From Burkholderia sp. (lineage in GTDB: Bacteria > Pseudomonadota > Gammaproteobacteria > Burkholderiales > Burkholderiaceae), in NCBI GenBank assembly GCA_040954445.1, contig CP144361.1, forward strand, positions 1,240,001-1,304,000: a stretch of DNA of 64,000 bases. Reading direction: 5' to 3'. Made by a program: the position numbers and the translations under genes. The notes beneath the pieces are model-generated. The model did no database searches, was not told where the DNA came from, and saw only the letters and a program-made list of their open reading frames with translations. Positions 19,445 through 32,022 of this stretch are shown here, one piece after another (the first letter of the stretch is position 1; every line of letters starts with the position of its first letter).

Positions 19445-20040
19445 TTCATCCGCAATTCATGATCTTAAAATTTGAAAATCGACCCTCATGTGAGGGAGAT
19501 GGAAAACGAGACATGAGATCGCTTCCTCGTGGGGTGAAGAGCGGCGACGTCAAATGATCAACCTGCGCACGCGCCGTTGGACTTATGACGAAATTGCCGA
19601 GCATACAAACCTGTCGCGTACGGGCATGTGTGGTATGTGCAAGCGCTACACCCGCGAAGGTGCGGCTGGATTGCGGGACAAGCCGAGCCCTGAGTGAATA
19701 GCAGGATGTGGAAATTCGGATGCTGTTGCACGACCAGATGCCAGACCAGCTGAAAATGTCGTTCGCGTTGTGGACGCGACATGCCGTACGGGAGTTGATC
19801 CGGTAGCGATGTGGTTTGACGCTGACGTTACCAGGTGTTGGCTTGTCACTGGCGCGCTGGGGCTTCAACCCCATAAAAGCCGATGAAGCGGGCCTACGAG
19901 CAGAGACCGAAAGCGGTGCAGGCATGGCTGAACGAGACGTACCCGGAAATTGCGCTTGCGCGTCGGGTAAAAGCCGAAGGCGCGAAAATGCAGTGGGGCG
20001 ACGAAACGGAGCTGCGCTCGGACGATGTGTGAGCGCCACT
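19445..20040 (+). pseudogene. IS630-family element, left end and transposase N-terminal part
   Basis: It starts after TA with TTCATCCGCAATTCATGATC, the same terminal arm as the MITEs, so this is the parent family. Coding remnants follow: INLRTRRWTYDEIAEHTNLS and GMCKRYTREGAAGLRDKPSP (helix-turn-helix DNA-binding region). Further on are KAVQAWLNETYPEIALAR and MQWGDETELRSDDV (first catalytic Asp region). Stops and frameshifts are present and the C-terminal half is absent. Confidence 0.78.
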
Positions 20041-20075
20041 CCTGCGCGCTGGTTAGCAAGACGCCCGTGCGGGGC

Positions 20076-20848
20076 GAGTCGATGTGGCGCGCCCAGAGAC
20101 AGTTTCCGGTGAGCCTCTTGAATCGATACATCGCGTTCTCGGTAAGCGATCGCCGGTGGTAGCCACTGTCTTGCTTCCATTCTCGACGACCGTCACGGGC
20201 AATTGCATCAACCGCGCCATTAGCTCGGCATGCACCTCACCCGTATTCGCGTTGAGCGCGAGATGGACTTTACGCCACGTGCGCCGCTTCGAGTAGCCCT
20301 GCTGGCGCACCTTCCATTCACCTTCTCCATAGACCTTGAGACCGGCGCTGTCGACAACCCGATGGATCGGTTCGATGTCGCGCAGGATCGGCAGTTCGAC
20401 ACCAAGCGTTTTTGCCAGGCGATAGAGCGTGGTGTAATTCGGCACTGGCAAGCTCGAGAAGGCCAGATCGCGCAGACTTTGGTGAAACTTTGCAGGGCGC
20501 TCAACGTCAGTCGATAGACGGTCTTCACGCCAAGTAATGCCTGAATCAGCCTATAGTCGTATAGGCACGGGCGACCCCGTGTAGGGTATGGCGTCGGGTA
20601 TTCTGGCGAGGACGGCTTCATCTATCCAATCCATATCGTCACGTTCCCCGGTTGATCAGGCCCTCATTATAGGCCGCCCAATTTCTGACACGGTAGCGTG
20701 CCTTCGGCTCACCTGTCTTGTGTATGTCCTTGCGCATTTTCTTGGAAAAATTAGGCAGTTACTCTGGAATCTGACTTGATAGGGGGCTGGCCCCGCGACC
20801 GTTGCGCGTAAACGTCAAGGGATCTCGCTCGATTTATGCAACAACGCC
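20076..20848 (-). mobile_element. IS903-group copy 10, internally deleted
   Basis: It keeps the left IS end but lacks the right end. About 230 bp of transposase between two ATTA tetranucleotides is missing at 20219 (CGCCATTAGCTCGGCATGC), consistent with a micro-homology deletion. Other frameshifts are present. Confidence 0.82.
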
Positions 20849-20960
20849 CATGCTCTGGTCGGCCTTTTTCATGGCACGCTGCGTGGGAACCCGGCTAGGC
20901 CACTGCCAGCGGAAGGTCTACGATCCGGCAATCGCGATATCCGCGCCCCTTTCCGAAGCC
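20849..20960. other. Upstream region of hemF
   Basis: An open frame continues from the IS end through this 112-bp stretch into hemF, but related HemF proteins begin at MSISTFD, so it is treated as leader. No clear promoter is visible. Confidence 0.45.
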
Positions 20961-22635
<1,675 letters not shown>

Positions 22636-22636
22636 T

Positions 22637-22652
22637 ATGGATATCTGTAAAT
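22637..22652 (+). pseudogene. rsfS: Ribosomal silencing factor RsfS, first five codons only
   Basis: ATG GAT ATC TGT AAA, two bases after the nadD stop, corresponds to the start of RsfS (typically MDIRKL) in the place rsfS occupies in Burkholderia. IS copy 11 interrupts it after codon 5 and no continuation is found in the window. The call rests mainly on position. Confidence 0.55.
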
Positions 22653-23243
22653 GGCGTTGTTGCATAAAGCGAGCGAGATCCATTGACGTTTACGCGCAAG
22701 GGTCGCGGGGCCAGCCCCCTATCAAGTCAGATTCCAGAGTAACTACCTAATTTTCCAAGAAAATGCGCAAGGACATACACAAGAAAGGTGAGCAGAAGGC
22801 GCGCTACCGTGTTAGGAATTGGGCGGCCTATAATGAAGATCAACCGGGGGAACGTGACGATATGGATAGATGAAGCCGTCCTTGCCAGAATGCCCGATGC
22901 CATACCCACACGTGGTCGCCCGTGTCTATACGGCGATACGCCTGATTCAGGCATTACGTGGCGTGAAGACCATCTATCGACTAACGTTGCGCGCCCTGCA
23001 AGGTTTCACTCAAAGTCCGCGCGATCTAGCCTGCCCGAGCTTGCCTGTGCCGAATTACACCACGCTCTGTCGCCGGGCAAAAACGCTTGAAGTCGAACTG
23101 CCGATCCTTCGCGACAACGAACCGATTCATCTGGTTGTCGACAGTACCAGTCTGAAGGTCTATGGCGAAGGTGAATGGAAGGTTCGCCAGCACGGCTACT
23201 CGAAGCGGCGCACGTGGCGTAAAGTTCATCTCGCGCTCAACGC
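22653..23243 (+). mobile_element. IS903-group copy 11, 5' half only
   Basis: The left end and transposase N-terminal half up to HLALNA are present with small indels (deletion at AATGAAGATCAACC, extra C at GATACGCCTG). It is cut at 23243 by copy 12; the right half does not reappear beyond copy 12. Confidence 0.85.
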
Positions 23244-24364
23244 GGCGTTGTTGCATAAATCGAGCGAGATCTGTTGACGTTTGCGCAACGGTCACGGGTC
23301 CAGCCCCCTATCAAATCAGATTCCAGAGTAACTGCCTATTTTTTGCCAAGAAAATGCGCAAGGACATACACAAGACAGGTAAGCCGAAGATACGCTACCG
23401 TGTCAGGAATTGGGCGGCCTATAATGCAGGTCTGATCAACCGGGGGAACGTAACAATATGGATAGATGAAGCCGTCCTTGCCAGAATGCCCGATGCCATA
23501 CCCACACGTGGTCGCCCGTGTGTATACGGCGATACGCTGATTCAGGCATTACTTGGCGTGAAGACCGTCTATCGACTGACCTTGCGCGCCCTGCAAGGTT
23601 TCACCCAAAGTCTGCGCGATTTGGCCTTCCCGAGCTTGCCGGTGCCGAATTACACCACGCTCTGTCGCCGGGCAAAAACGCTTGATGTCGAACTGCCGAT
23701 CCTTCGTGACAATGAACCGATCCATCTGGTTGTCGACAGCACCGGTCTGAAGGTCTATGGAGAAGGTGAATGGAAGGTGCGCCAGCACGGCTACTCGAAG
23801 CGGCGCACGTGGCGTAAAGTCCATCTCGCGCTCAACGCGAATACAGGTCAAGTGCATGCCGCGCTAATGACGAATCAGAATGTGGCTGACGGTGACGCTC
23901 TGGCCAAGTTGCTCGACCAGATTCCACGCGAAGAACAAATCGATGTCATTGGCGGTGACGGTGCCTACGACACCAAGCCATGCCATGCGGCCATTGCTGC
24001 ACGCGGTGCTATTCCTTCGATTCCGCCACGCGAGGGTGCCGCTCATTGGCCAGCGGATATGCCCGATGCGGCGTGGCGTAATGGCGCGGTTGATGCAATT
24101 GCCTGTGACGGTCGTCGAGAATGGAAGCAAGACAATGGCTACCACCGGCGATCGCTTGCCGAGAATGCGATGTATCGGTTCAAGACCCTCACCGGCAACT
24201 GTCTCTGGGCGCGTCACATCGACTCGCAGGCGACCGAGGTTGTCGTTCGCGTCGGCGTCATCAACCGCATGGCGAACTTCGCTCGTCCGCAATCCGTTCG
24301 TATCCCCTGAAATGATACTCGTCGATGCCATTGCGTCCTCATGCTCGATTTATGCAACAACGCC
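23244..24364 (+). mobile_element. IS903-group copy 12, intact
   Basis: A 1121-bp copy with both ends, in tandem orientation after the truncated copy 11. No target duplication is present because the far flank is an IS630 relic rather than copy 11. Confidence 0.9.
23354..24310 (+). CDS. IS903-group transposase, intact
   Basis: 318 residues starting MRKDIHKTGKPKIRYR. All catalytic positions are present (DSTGLKVYG, GGDGAYDT, YHRRSLAENAMYRFK). It differs from the copy 6 type by GLINRG, AIACDGRR, AARGAIPS and a final proline (QSVRIP), so it belongs to another sublineage. Confidence 0.88.
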   Translation: MRKDIHKTGKPKIRYRVRNWAAYNAGLINRGNVTIWIDEAVLARMPDAIPTRGRPCVYGDTLIQALLGVKTVYRLTLRALQGFTQSLRDLAFPSLPVPNYTTLCRRAKTLDVELPILRDNEPIHLVVDSTGLKVYGEGEWKVRQHGYSKRRTWRKVHLALNANTGQVHAALMTNQNVADGDALAKLLDQIPREEQIDVIGGDGAYDTKPCHAAIAARGAIPSIPPREGAAHWPADMPDAAWRNGAVDAIACDGRREWKQDNGYHRRSLAENAMYRFKTLTGNCLWARHIDSQATEVVVRVGVINRMANFARPQSVRIP

Positions 24365-24781
24365 CCCTGCAGCGTCAGTTCAAACCGCATCGCTGCCGGA
24401 TCAACTCCCGCACGGCATGTCGTGTCCACAACGCGAACGACATCTTCAACTAGTCCGGCATCTGATTGCGCAACCGAGCGCGAATTTCCACTTCCTGCTG
24501 CTCACTCAGGGCACGGCGTGGGTTCACTGCTCCGCCGCTCGGCTTGTCACGCAATCCAGCCGCACCTTCGCGGGCGTAGCGTTTGCAAATATCGAGCACG
24601 CCGGTGCGCGACAGGTTCGTATGCTCGGCAATCTGTCGTAGGTCCAGATGTGCGTGTGCAGGTTGATCACCTGACGTCGCCGCTCTTCACGTTCCTCACG
24701 AGGAAGGATCTCATATCTCTTTTTCCCACCTCCTTCACATAAGCGTTGATTTGCTAATCATGATCCGCAATTTGATATCAA
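24365..24781 (-). pseudogene. IS630-family relic, left end and transposase N-terminal part
   Basis: On the minus strand the element starts after TA with TTGATATCAAATTGCGGATC and shows coding remnants resembling those at 19445: LRQIAEHTNLSRTGVLDICKR, YAREGAAGLRDKPSGG and ALSEQQEVEIRARLRNQMP (all N-terminal domain). It ends at IS copy 12, and the catalytic half is absent. Confidence 0.72.
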
Positions 24782-24855
24782 TAACCAGCAATGTGTGGCA
24801 TTCACTCTTGAAACCGCCGGTAGAATAGACAACACCTTCAAAAGGAACACTCAAT

Positions 24856-25059
24856 ATGGCTCGCATTACTGTCGAAGACTGCCTGAAGCAAATCCAGAAT
24901 CGCTTCGAGCTGACGCTCGCCGCCACCTACCGCGCGCGGCAGCTCGCGCAAGGCCATACGCCAAAGATCGAAAGCCACAATAAGCCCACCGTGGTTGCGC
25001 TGCGCGAGATCGCGGCGGGCCAGGTCGGCATCGAGATGCTGAAGAAAGTGCCTATTTAA
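24856..25059 (+). CDS. rpoZ: DNA-directed RNA polymerase omega subunit RpoZ
   Basis: A complete 67-residue omega subunit, which aids assembly of beta-prime into RNA polymerase and in proteobacteria contributes to a ppGpp site. [30 protein letters not shown] and the short C-terminal tail [17 protein letters not shown] are typical of betaproteobacteria. AGGAAC lies about 9 nt upstream of the ATG as ribosome binding site. spoT follows 65 bp downstream on the same strand, the conserved rpoZ-spoT order; gmk, usually just upstream, is replaced by an IS630 relic. Confidence 0.96.
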   Translation: MARITVEDCLKQIQNRFELTLAATYRARQLAQGHTPKIESHNKPTVVALREIAAGQVGIEMLKKVPI

Positions 25060-25124
25060 GGCATACTTGGTCCTTCAGCCATGTAATTCGCTCAACCGAC
25101 GTACCAACTCCCAAGGAGGCGAAC

Positions 25125-26768
25125 ATGAGCAAAACACCATCGTCCACCTCTGCGGAAACTAGCCCTGCCGAAGAGGTGGACGCCACTGAAGCGCCGGTGA
25201 ATGCGCCAGCGTGGCCGTATATCGATGCGGTCCTCGAACAATCATTTCGCCATCTGTTCGGGCCGACCGCCACTCCGGAGCAACCTCGTAAGCATGGCGT
25301 CGTTTCGATCGCGAAGCTGACGGAAGCGCTTGTCGAGTACCTTCCTCCAGAGGCAATTAAGGAGATGAAGGCAGCGTTTCAGTTCAGTGACAAAACCCAC
25401 TTTGGTCAATATCGCCAGAGTGGCGAACCCTATATTACGCATCCCGTTGCCGTCGCGGAAATCTGCGCCGGCTGGAAGCTCGACGCCCAAGCCGTGATGG
25501 CCGCGCTTCTGCACGATGTGATGGAAGACCAGGGCGTAATGAAGAGCGAACTGGCCGAGCGCTTCGGCCCGAAGGTCGCCGAGCTGGTCGACGGGCTCTC
25601 CAAGCTCGACAAGATGGAGTTCCGCAGCCGCGAGGAAGCGCAGGCGGAAAATTTCCGAAAGATGCTACTGGCGATGGGGCGCGACGTGCGCGTGATCCTT
25701 GTGAAGCTGGCCGACCGTCTCCACAACATGCGCACGCTCGGCGCAGTGCCGATGGAAAAACGCCGCCGCGTGGCGCGCGAGACGCTTGACATCTATGCGC
25801 CGATCGCGCACCGCCTTGGTCTGAACAATACCTATCTCGAGCTGCAGGACATGAGCTTCGCGAACTTCAATCCGCATCGCTACGCAACGCTCGAGAAGGC
25901 CGTGAAGGCTGCACGCGGAAATCGCCGTGAGGTAATCGTAAAAATCCTTGAGTCGGCGCAGCGTGCGATGGGCGAGGCGAAGCTCGAAGCGGAGATCATG
26001 GGTCGCGAGAAGACGATTTATAGCATCTACCGCAAGATGCGCGATAAGCAGTTGTCGTTCTCGCAAGTATTGGACGTTTACGGCTTTCGCGTGGTAGTCA
26101 AGCATGCACTCGAGTGCTACACCTGCATCGGCGCGCTACATACGCTCTATAAGCCGGTGCCGGGAAAGTTTAAAGACTATATCGCGATCCCGAAGATGAA
26201 TGGCTACCAGTCGCTGCACACGACGGTGATCGGTCCATTCGGCGCGCCGATCGAGTTCCAGGTCCGCACCCGCAAGATGCACGAGATCGCCGAGGCCGGC
26301 GTGGCCGCCCACTGGCTCTACAAGAACGGCGGTGCCGATCTTAACGACGTGCAGATGCGCGCGTATCAGTGGCTCAAGTCCCTGCTCGATATCCAGAGCG
26401 AGGCAGGTGATTCGAGCGAGTTTCTCGAGCACGTCAAGAGCGATCTGTTTCCCGATGCAGTCTACGTGTTCACGCCGCAGTCGAAGATTATGGCGCTTCC
26501 GCATGGTGCTACCGCGCTCGACTTTGCCTATTCGGTGCATAGCGATCTCGGCAACCAATGCGTAGCCGTGAAAATCAACAACGAGCTGCTGCCGCTGCGC
26601 ACTGAGCTCAAGAGCGGCGACATCGTCGAGGTGATCACGGTGCCGTATTCGCAGCCCAACCCGGTCTGGCTAGGCTTCGTGCGCACCGGCAAGGCGCGTT
26701 CGGCGATCCGCCACTACCTAAAGACGATGCGCCTGAACGAGTCAGTGCAGCTCGGCGTTGTTACATAA
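25125..26768 (+). CDS. spoT: Bifunctional (p)ppGpp synthetase/hydrolase SpoT, C-terminus removed by IS
   Basis: The first 544 residues are native, then the IS end supplies GVVT and stop. The family is usually about 700-800 residues. Present: the HD hydrolase domain with YITHPVAVAEI, HDVMED (H130/D131) and VKLADRLHNMRTL; the RelA/SpoT synthetase domain with YGFRVVV, GYQSLHTTV and EFQVRT; and the TGS domain (FTPQSKIMALPHGATALDFAYSVHSDLG). Missing: helical, zinc-finger and ACT regulatory domains. The start is well supported by AAGGAGG 5 nt upstream. The enzyme that makes and degrades the alarmone could still be catalytically active but would lack regulatory input through the C-terminus. There are no frameshifts before the insertion. 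Confidence 0.93.
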   Translation: MSKTPSSTSAETSPAEEVDATEAPVNAPAWPYIDAVLEQSFRHLFGPTATPEQPRKHGVVSIAKLTEALVEYLPPEAIKEMKAAFQFSDKTHFGQYRQSGEPYITHPVAVAEICAGWKLDAQAVMAALLHDVMEDQGVMKSELAERFGPKVAELVDGLSKLDKMEFRSREEAQAENFRKMLLAMGRDVRVILVKLADRLHNMRTLGAVPMEKRRRVARETLDIYAPIAHRLGLNNTYLELQDMSFANFNPHRYATLEKAVKAARGNRREVIVKILESAQRAMGEAKLEAEIMGREKTIYSIYRKMRDKQLSFSQVLDVYGFRVVVKHALECYTCIGALHTLYKPVPGKFKDYIAIPKMNGYQSLHTTVIGPFGAPIEFQVRTRKMHEIAEAGVAAHWLYKNGGADLNDVQMRAYQWLKSLLDIQSEAGDSSEFLEHVKSDLFPDAVYVFTPQSKIMALPHGATALDFAYSVHSDLGNQCVAVKINNELLPLRTELKSGDIVEVITVPYSQPNPVWLGFVRTGKARSAIRHYLKTMRLNESVQLGVVT

Positions 26769-26802
26769 ATTGAGCGCAAGGACGCAATGGCATCGACGGG
26801 CA

Positions 26803-26828
26803 TATTGATCACGAATTTTGGATCAATA
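26803..26828. repeat. TA-flanked 22-bp mini-palindrome in IS copy 13
   Basis: It occupies the same TA in the IS right end as the insertion in copy 1, with one base difference in the centre (TTTTGG against TTTCGG). Confidence 0.72.
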
Positions 26829-26831
26829 ATT

Positions 26832-27792
26832 TCAGGCGATATGAACGGATTGCGGACGAGCGAGGTCTCAACCATACGGTTGATGACGCCGACGCGAACG
26901 GCGACCTCGGACGTCTGCGAAGCGATGTGACGCGCCCAAAGACAGTTGCCGGTGAGGGTCTTGAGCCGATACATCGCATTCTCGGCAAGCGATCGCCGGT
27001 GGTGGCCACTGTGTTGCTTCCATTCTCGACGACCGTCACTGGCAATTGCATCAACCGCGCCATTACGCCACGCCGCACCAGGCATATCCGCTGGCCAATG
27101 AGCGGCACCCTCGCGTGGCGGAATCGAAGGAATAGCACTGCGTGCAGCAATGGCCGAATGGCATGGCTTGGTGTCGTAGGCACCGTCACCGCCGGATGAG
27201 ATCGATTTGTTCTTCGCGTGGAATCTGGTCGAGCAACTTGGCCAGAGCGTCACCGTCAGCCACATTCTGATTCGTCATTAGCGCGGCATGCACTTGACCC
27301 GTATTTGCGTTGAGCGCGAGATGGACTTTACGCCAGGTGCGCCGCTTCGAGTAGCCATGCTGGCGCACCTTCCATTTACCTTCGCCATAGACCTTCAGAC
27401 CGGCGCTGTCGACAACCAGATGGATCGGTTCGTTGTCGCGAAAGATCGGCAGTTCGACATCAAGCGTTTTTGCCCGGCGACAGAGCGTGGTGTAATTCGG
27501 CACCACGCAAGCTTGGGAAGGCCAAATCGCGTAGACTTTGGGTGAAACCTTGCAGGGCGCGCAACGTCAGTCGATAGACGGTCTTCACGCCAAGTAATGT
27601 CTGAATCAGCGCATCGCCGTATAAACACGGGCGACCACGTGTGGGTATGGCACCGGGTATTCTGGCAAGGACGGCTTCATCTATCCATATTGTCACGTTC
27701 CCCCAGTTAATCTGGCCTTCATTATAGGCCGCCCAATTCCTGACACGGTAGCGAGCCTTCGGCTCACCTGTCTTGTATATGTCTTTGCGCAT
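26832..27792 (-). pseudogene. IS903-group transposase, frameshifted
   Basis: Starts MRKDIYKTGEPK. Indels include an altered CACGCAAGCTTGG segment near 27507 and an extra G near 27195 (CGCCGGATGAGATC), which destroys the D202 region (IDLIRR). Confidence 0.85.
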
Positions 27793-27904
27793 TTTCTTGG
27801 AAAAATTGGGCAGATTACTCTGGAATCTGACTTGATAGGGGGCTGGCCCCGCGATCGTTGCGCGTAAACGTCAACGGATCGCGCTCGATTTATGCAACAA
27901 CGCC

Positions 27905-28128
27905 CCCATCGGTGCAAGAAACCCCTCGGGATGACTGTCGTTACGCCAGCCCATGCAACTCGCGCTCTTGCCAAGCTCGATGCTATTGCGTCCTCACGGG
28001 CGATTTATGCAACGACGCCCATTTCACTTGGGAGTGGGCCTGGTCTCGTCGCGTAAGATGGCAAGGCTTTGGCGCAAGTCGTCTCCTGGAGCGCCACGGT
28101 CGAGCTGTCTACACCGGCGCGGTCGTCG
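27905..28128. other. Gene-free stretch with an IS right-end fragment
   Basis: Bases about 27977-28019 are a detached IS right end (CTATTGCGTCCTCAC...TTTATGCAACGACGCC). The remainder, including the 109 bp downstream of the hisD stop, shows no recognisable coding sequence; hisC, which often follows hisD, is not visible. Confidence 0.5.
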
Positions 28129-29460
28129 TCAGTAGTTACCGTACTGACTCATCCGGTACATGGCGCTGCGCGCATGTGCCTGCAGGCCTTCGCCGTAAGC
28201 CAGCTCCGAAGCGATTTCGCCAAGCGTCTGCGCGCCCTCGGCGCTGACTTCGATCAGGCTGGAGCGCTTGATGAAGTCGTAGACGCCCAGCGGCGAGGAG
28301 AAGCGTGCAGTGCGCGAGGTTGGCAGTACGTGGTTCGGGCCCGCGCAGTAGTCGCCCAGGCTCTCGCTAGTATAGCGACCGAGGAAGATCGCGCCGGCGT
28401 GGCAGATCTGCTTCCCCCATTGCTGCGGCTCGAGCGCGGAAATCTCGAGGTGCTCGGGCGCGATGTCGTTGGCGATCCGGCAGGCTTCGACCATGTCGTG
28501 CACCTTGACCAACGCGCCACGCCCTTTCAGCGAAGCGCGGATCACGGCCTCGCGCAGCATGCTCGGCAGCAGCTCGTCGATCGCCTTCTCGACGCGCCCA
28601 ATGAAGACCGTGTCGGGGCACAGCAGGATCGATTGCGCGAGCTCGTCATGTTCGGCCTGCGAGAAAAGGTCCATTGCCACCCAGTGAGGATCGGTGGTGC
28701 CGTCGCAGATCACTAGGATCTCGGAGGGCCCGGCGGCGCTCATGTCGATGCCGACCGTGCCGAACACGCGGCGCTTGGCCGAAGCCACATAGGCATTGCC
28801 GGGGCCGCAGATTTTATCGACAGCCGGTATGGTCTCGGTGCCGTAGGCGAGCGCGGCCACTGCCTGCGCACCACCGATGGTGAACACGCGATCAACACCA
28901 CCCAGGTAGGCCGCAGCCAGCACCAGCTCGTTACTGACACCGTCGGGGGTGGGCACCACCATCACGATCTCGCCGACCCCGGCCACTCGTGCCGGAATCG
29001 CGTTCATTAGCACTGAAGAGGGATACGTGGCCTTGCCGCCCGGCACGTAGAGACCGACACGGTCGAGCGGCGTGACCTTCTGGCCCAGCACCGTGCCATC
29101 CATTTCAGTATACTGCCAGCTATGGCTTCCGCACTCGAGCTTCTGCTTCTCGTGGTAGCGGCGCACGCGCGCGGCGGCCGCCTCCAGTGCTGCACGGTGC
29201 TTGAGATCGAGCCCTGCCAGCGCGACTTCCAGCGTGTCCTGGCGTAGCTCCAGCGCGGTCATGCTGGCAGCCTGCAGGCGGTCGAAGCGGTTCGTGTAGT
29301 CAAGCACGGCCGCGTCGCCGCGCGCCTGCACGTCGGCCAGGATGGCCGCGACCGAGCGCTCAATCGTGTCATCCGTGCTCGCCTCGAACGCGAGTACCGC
29401 ACGTAGATCGCTCGAAAAACTTTCGTGGCTGGAATCGAGTTTGCGAATCTTGATAGACAT
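28129..29460 (-). CDS. hisD: Histidinol dehydrogenase HisD
   Basis: A complete 443-residue zinc enzyme that oxidises L-histidinol to L-histidine in two NAD-dependent steps. Visible hallmarks: the NAD site around [18 protein letters not shown], the core [15 protein letters not shown], the zinc-ligand region [10 protein letters not shown] (Gln and His), [10 protein letters not shown], and [11 protein letters not shown] containing further metal ligands. The N-terminus [19 protein letters not shown] and C-terminus MSQYGNY look native. The sequence upstream of the ATG reads GGAATCATC. Copy 14 inserted 13 bp upstream of the start codon, which may separate the gene from its promoter; no other his gene is in the window. 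Confidence 0.96.
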   Translation of the reverse strand: MSIKIRKLDSSHESFSSDLRAVLAFEASTDDTIERSVAAILADVQARGDAAVLDYTNRFDRLQAASMTALELRQDTLEVALAGLDLKHRAALEAAAARVRRYHEKQKLECGSHSWQYTEMDGTVLGQKVTPLDRVGLYVPGGKATYPSSVLMNAIPARVAGVGEIVMVVPTPDGVSNELVLAAAYLGGVDRVFTIGGAQAVAALAYGTETIPAVDKICGPGNAYVASAKRRVFGTVGIDMSAAGPSEILVICDGTTDPHWVAMDLFSQAEHDELAQSILLCPDTVFIGRVEKAIDELLPSMLREAVIRASLKGRGALVKVHDMVEACRIANDIAPEHLEISALEPQQWGKQICHAGAIFLGRYTSESLGDYCAGPNHVLPTSRTARFSSPLGVYDFIKRSSLIEVSAEGAQTLGEIASELAYGEGLQAHARSAMYRMSQYGNY

Positions 29461-29473
29461 GATGATTCCGTTC

Positions 29474-30597
29474 GGCGTTGTTGCATAAATCGAGTGTGAG
29501 GATGCAATAGCATCGACGGGATAATTTCAGGCGATACGAACGGATTGCGGACGAGCGAGGTCCGCCATACGGTTGATGACGCCGACGCGAATGGAGACCT
29601 CGGTCGCCTGCGCCTCGATGTGACGCGCCCAGAGACAGTTGCCGGTGAGGGGTCTTGAACCGATACATCGCATTCTCGGCAAGCGATCGCCGGTGGTAGC
29701 CACTGTCTTGCTTCCATTCTCGACGACCGTCACGGGCAATTGCATCAACCGCGCCATTACGCCACGCCGCACCGGGCATATCCGCTGGCCAATGAACGGC
29801 ACCCTCGCGTGGCGGAATCGAAGGAATAGCACTGCGTGCAGCAATGGCCGCATGGCATGGCTTTGTGTCGTAGGCACCAAAGCCGCCGATGACATCGATT
29901 TGTTCTTCGCGTGGAATCTGGTCGAGCAACTTGGCCAGAGCGTCAGCGTCAGCCACATTCTGCTGCGTCATTAGCGCGGCATGCACTTGACCCGTATTCG
30001 CGTTGAGCGCGAGATGGACTTTACGCCACGTGCGCCGCTTCGAGTAGCCGTGCTGGCGCCACCTTCCATTCACCTTCTCCATAGACCTTCAGACCGGTGC
30101 TGTCGACAACCAGATGGATCGGTTCATTGTCACGAAGGATCGGCAGTGCGACATCAAGCATTTTTGCCCGGCGACAGAGCGTGGTGTAATTCGGCACCGG
30201 CAAGCTCGGGAAGGCCAGATCGCGCAGACTTTGGGTGAAACCTTGCAGGGCGCGCAACGTCAGTCGATAGACAGTCTTCACGCCAAGTAATGCCTGAATC
30301 AGCGTATCGCCGTATAGACACGGGCGACCACGTGTGGATATGGCATCGGGTATGCTGGCAAGGACGGCTTCATCTATCCATATTGTTACGCCCCCCGGTT
30401 GATCAGGCCTTCATTATAGGCCGCCCAATTCCTGACACGGTAGCCATGCCTTCGGCTCACCTTTCTTGTGTATGTCCTTGCGCATTTTCTTGGCAAAAAT
30501 TAGGCAGTTACTCTGGAATCTGACTTGATAGAAGGCTGGCCCCGCGACCGTTGCGCGTAAACGTCAACGGATCTCGCTCGATTTATGCAACAACGCC
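29474..30597 (-). mobile_element. IS903-group copy 14 with 9-bp target duplication
   Basis: A 1124-bp copy flanked by ATTCCGTTC at 29465-29473 and 30598-30606. It therefore represents a simple insertion just upstream of hisD, and the 58 bp beyond it are original hisD upstream DNA. Confidence 0.93.
29527..30485 (-). pseudogene. IS903-group transposase, frameshifted
   Basis: An extra C (GGCGCCACC near 30057) and an extra G (GAGGGGTC near 29648) break the frame; other substitutions (AMPLRDN..., GGFGAYDT replacing GGDGAYDT) remove the D202 aspartate. Confidence 0.85.
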
Positions 30598-30655
30598 ATT
30601 CCGTTCTGGTGATGCGCCGGTGGCCTCGGGGCAGGCCCTGTATTACTTCGACGGT

Positions 30656-31420
30656 GGCGTTGTTGCATAAATCGGGCGTGAGGACGCAATGGCATCGACG
30701 GGCATAATTTCAGGCGATACGAACGGATTGCGGACGAGCAAAGTCTCCGCCATACGGGGTTGATTACGCCGACGCGAATGGCGACCTCGGTCGCCCGCGA
30801 GTCAATGTGACACACCCAGAGACAGTTGCAGGTGAGCGTCTTGAACCGATACATCGCATTCTCGGCAAGCGATCGCCGGTGGTAGCCATTTTTTCTTCCA
30901 TTCTCGACGACCGTCACGGGCAATTGCATCAACCGCGCGCCGTTAGGCCAGGCCGCACTGGGCGTATCCGCTGGCCAATGAGCGGAACCACCGCGTGGCA
31001 GAATTGAAGAGGAACAGCACTGCGTGCAGCAATGGCCGCATAGCATGGCTTAGCTTGGCTTGGTGTCGTAGGTATCGCCGTCGATGACATCAATCTGTTT
31101 GTCGCGCGGAATCTGGTCGAGCAACTTGGCTAGAGCGTCACTGTCAGCTATATTGTGATGTGACATTAGCGCGGCATGTACTTGACCACGTATTCACGTG
31201 GAGCGCGAGATGGATTGTATGGCCACGTGCGCCGCTTCGAGTAGCCGTGCTGGCGCACCTTCTATTCACTTTCTCCACAGATCTTCAGATCGGTGCTGTC
31301 GACCAGCAGGTGGATCGGTTCGCTGCTACCAAGGGGATCGGCAGTTCGACCTTAAGCGTTTTTACCTGGCGACAGGCGTTGTTGCATAAATCGAGCGTGA
31401 AGACGCAATGGCATTGACAG
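30656..31420 (-). mobile_element. IS903-group copy 15, decayed, plus detached right end
   Basis: 30656-31374 is a heavily mutated copy (many indels) that breaks off after TTACCTGGCGACA. A second right end starts at 31375 (GGCGTTGTTGCATAAATCG) and decays after about 45 bp into AT-rich sequence resembling a MITE arm (AAATTTCAAGCTAACGAATT). Confidence 0.8.
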
Positions 31421-31530
31421 GCATAAAATTTCAAGCTAACGAATTGCGGATCGAGAGCAGTCTGTCTATCCAGACCGTGTTGAGGAGACGGGACAACCGG
31501 GGCGAATGACGCATCGGATCACTCCCAGGG

Positions 31531-32007
31531 TCAGACATAGCTGACCGAGATGATCTCGTATTTGCGCACCCCGCTGGGGGCCAGCACGGCGGCTACGTCG
31601 CCCTTAAACTTGCCGATCAGGGCACGTGCGATCGGCGAGCTGACCGAGATCAGGCCACGGTCGATATCAGCTTCGTCGTCCCCGACGATCTGGTACTTCA
31701 CTGTGTCGCCAGACTCGAGATCCTCGAGTTCGACGGTGGCGGCGAACACCACGCGGCCTTCCGCGTCGATCACGGACGGGTCGATCACCTGGGCGACCGA
31801 CAACTTCGACTCGATCTCAGCGATCCGGCCCTCAATGAAACCCTGCTTTTCCTTGGCGGCATCGTATTCGGCGTTTTCGGACAGATCGCCCTGCGCACGC
31901 GCTTCGGCGATCGCATTGATCACCGTCGGACGCTCAACCGATTTCAGGCGCTGCAACTCACTGCGGAATTGTTCTGCACCACGTTTGGTGAATGGAATGG
32001 TACTCAT
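31531..32007 (-). CDS. greA: Transcription elongation factor GreA
   Basis: A complete 158-residue GreA, which inserts its coiled coil into the RNA polymerase secondary channel and stimulates transcript cleavage in backtracked complexes. The N-terminal coiled coil carries the acidic tip in [20 protein letters not shown], with the key Asp and Glu present. The C-terminal FKBP-like domain contains [33 protein letters not shown]. In Burkholderia greA follows carB on the same strand, as here, but IS copy 16 and a MITE now lie between them, so any shared transcript is probably broken. Confidence 0.96.
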   Translation of the reverse strand: MSTIPFTKRGAEQFRSELQRLKSVERPTVINAIAEARAQGDLSENAEYDAAKEKQGFIEGRIAEIESKLSVAQVIDPSVIDAEGRVVFAATVELEDLESGDTVKYQIVGDDEADIDRGLISVSSPIARALIGKFKGDVAAVLAPSGVRKYEIISVSYV

Positions 32008-32022
32008 AAAAACGACTCAATA

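Larger units (their letters stand above)
26754..27904 (-). mobile_element. IS903-group copy 13, interrupting spoT
   Basis: A 1151-bp copy with end GGCGTTGTTACATAAATT at the spoT side. It carries a TA-flanked mini-palindrome (26803-26828) at the same site as copy 1. The rest of spoT is not found on its other side and no target duplication is seen. Confidence 0.9.

Noticed and set aside
27905..27976. Start of hisC downstream of hisD
   Set aside because: The ATG-containing frame is on the opposite strand and does not resemble HisC.
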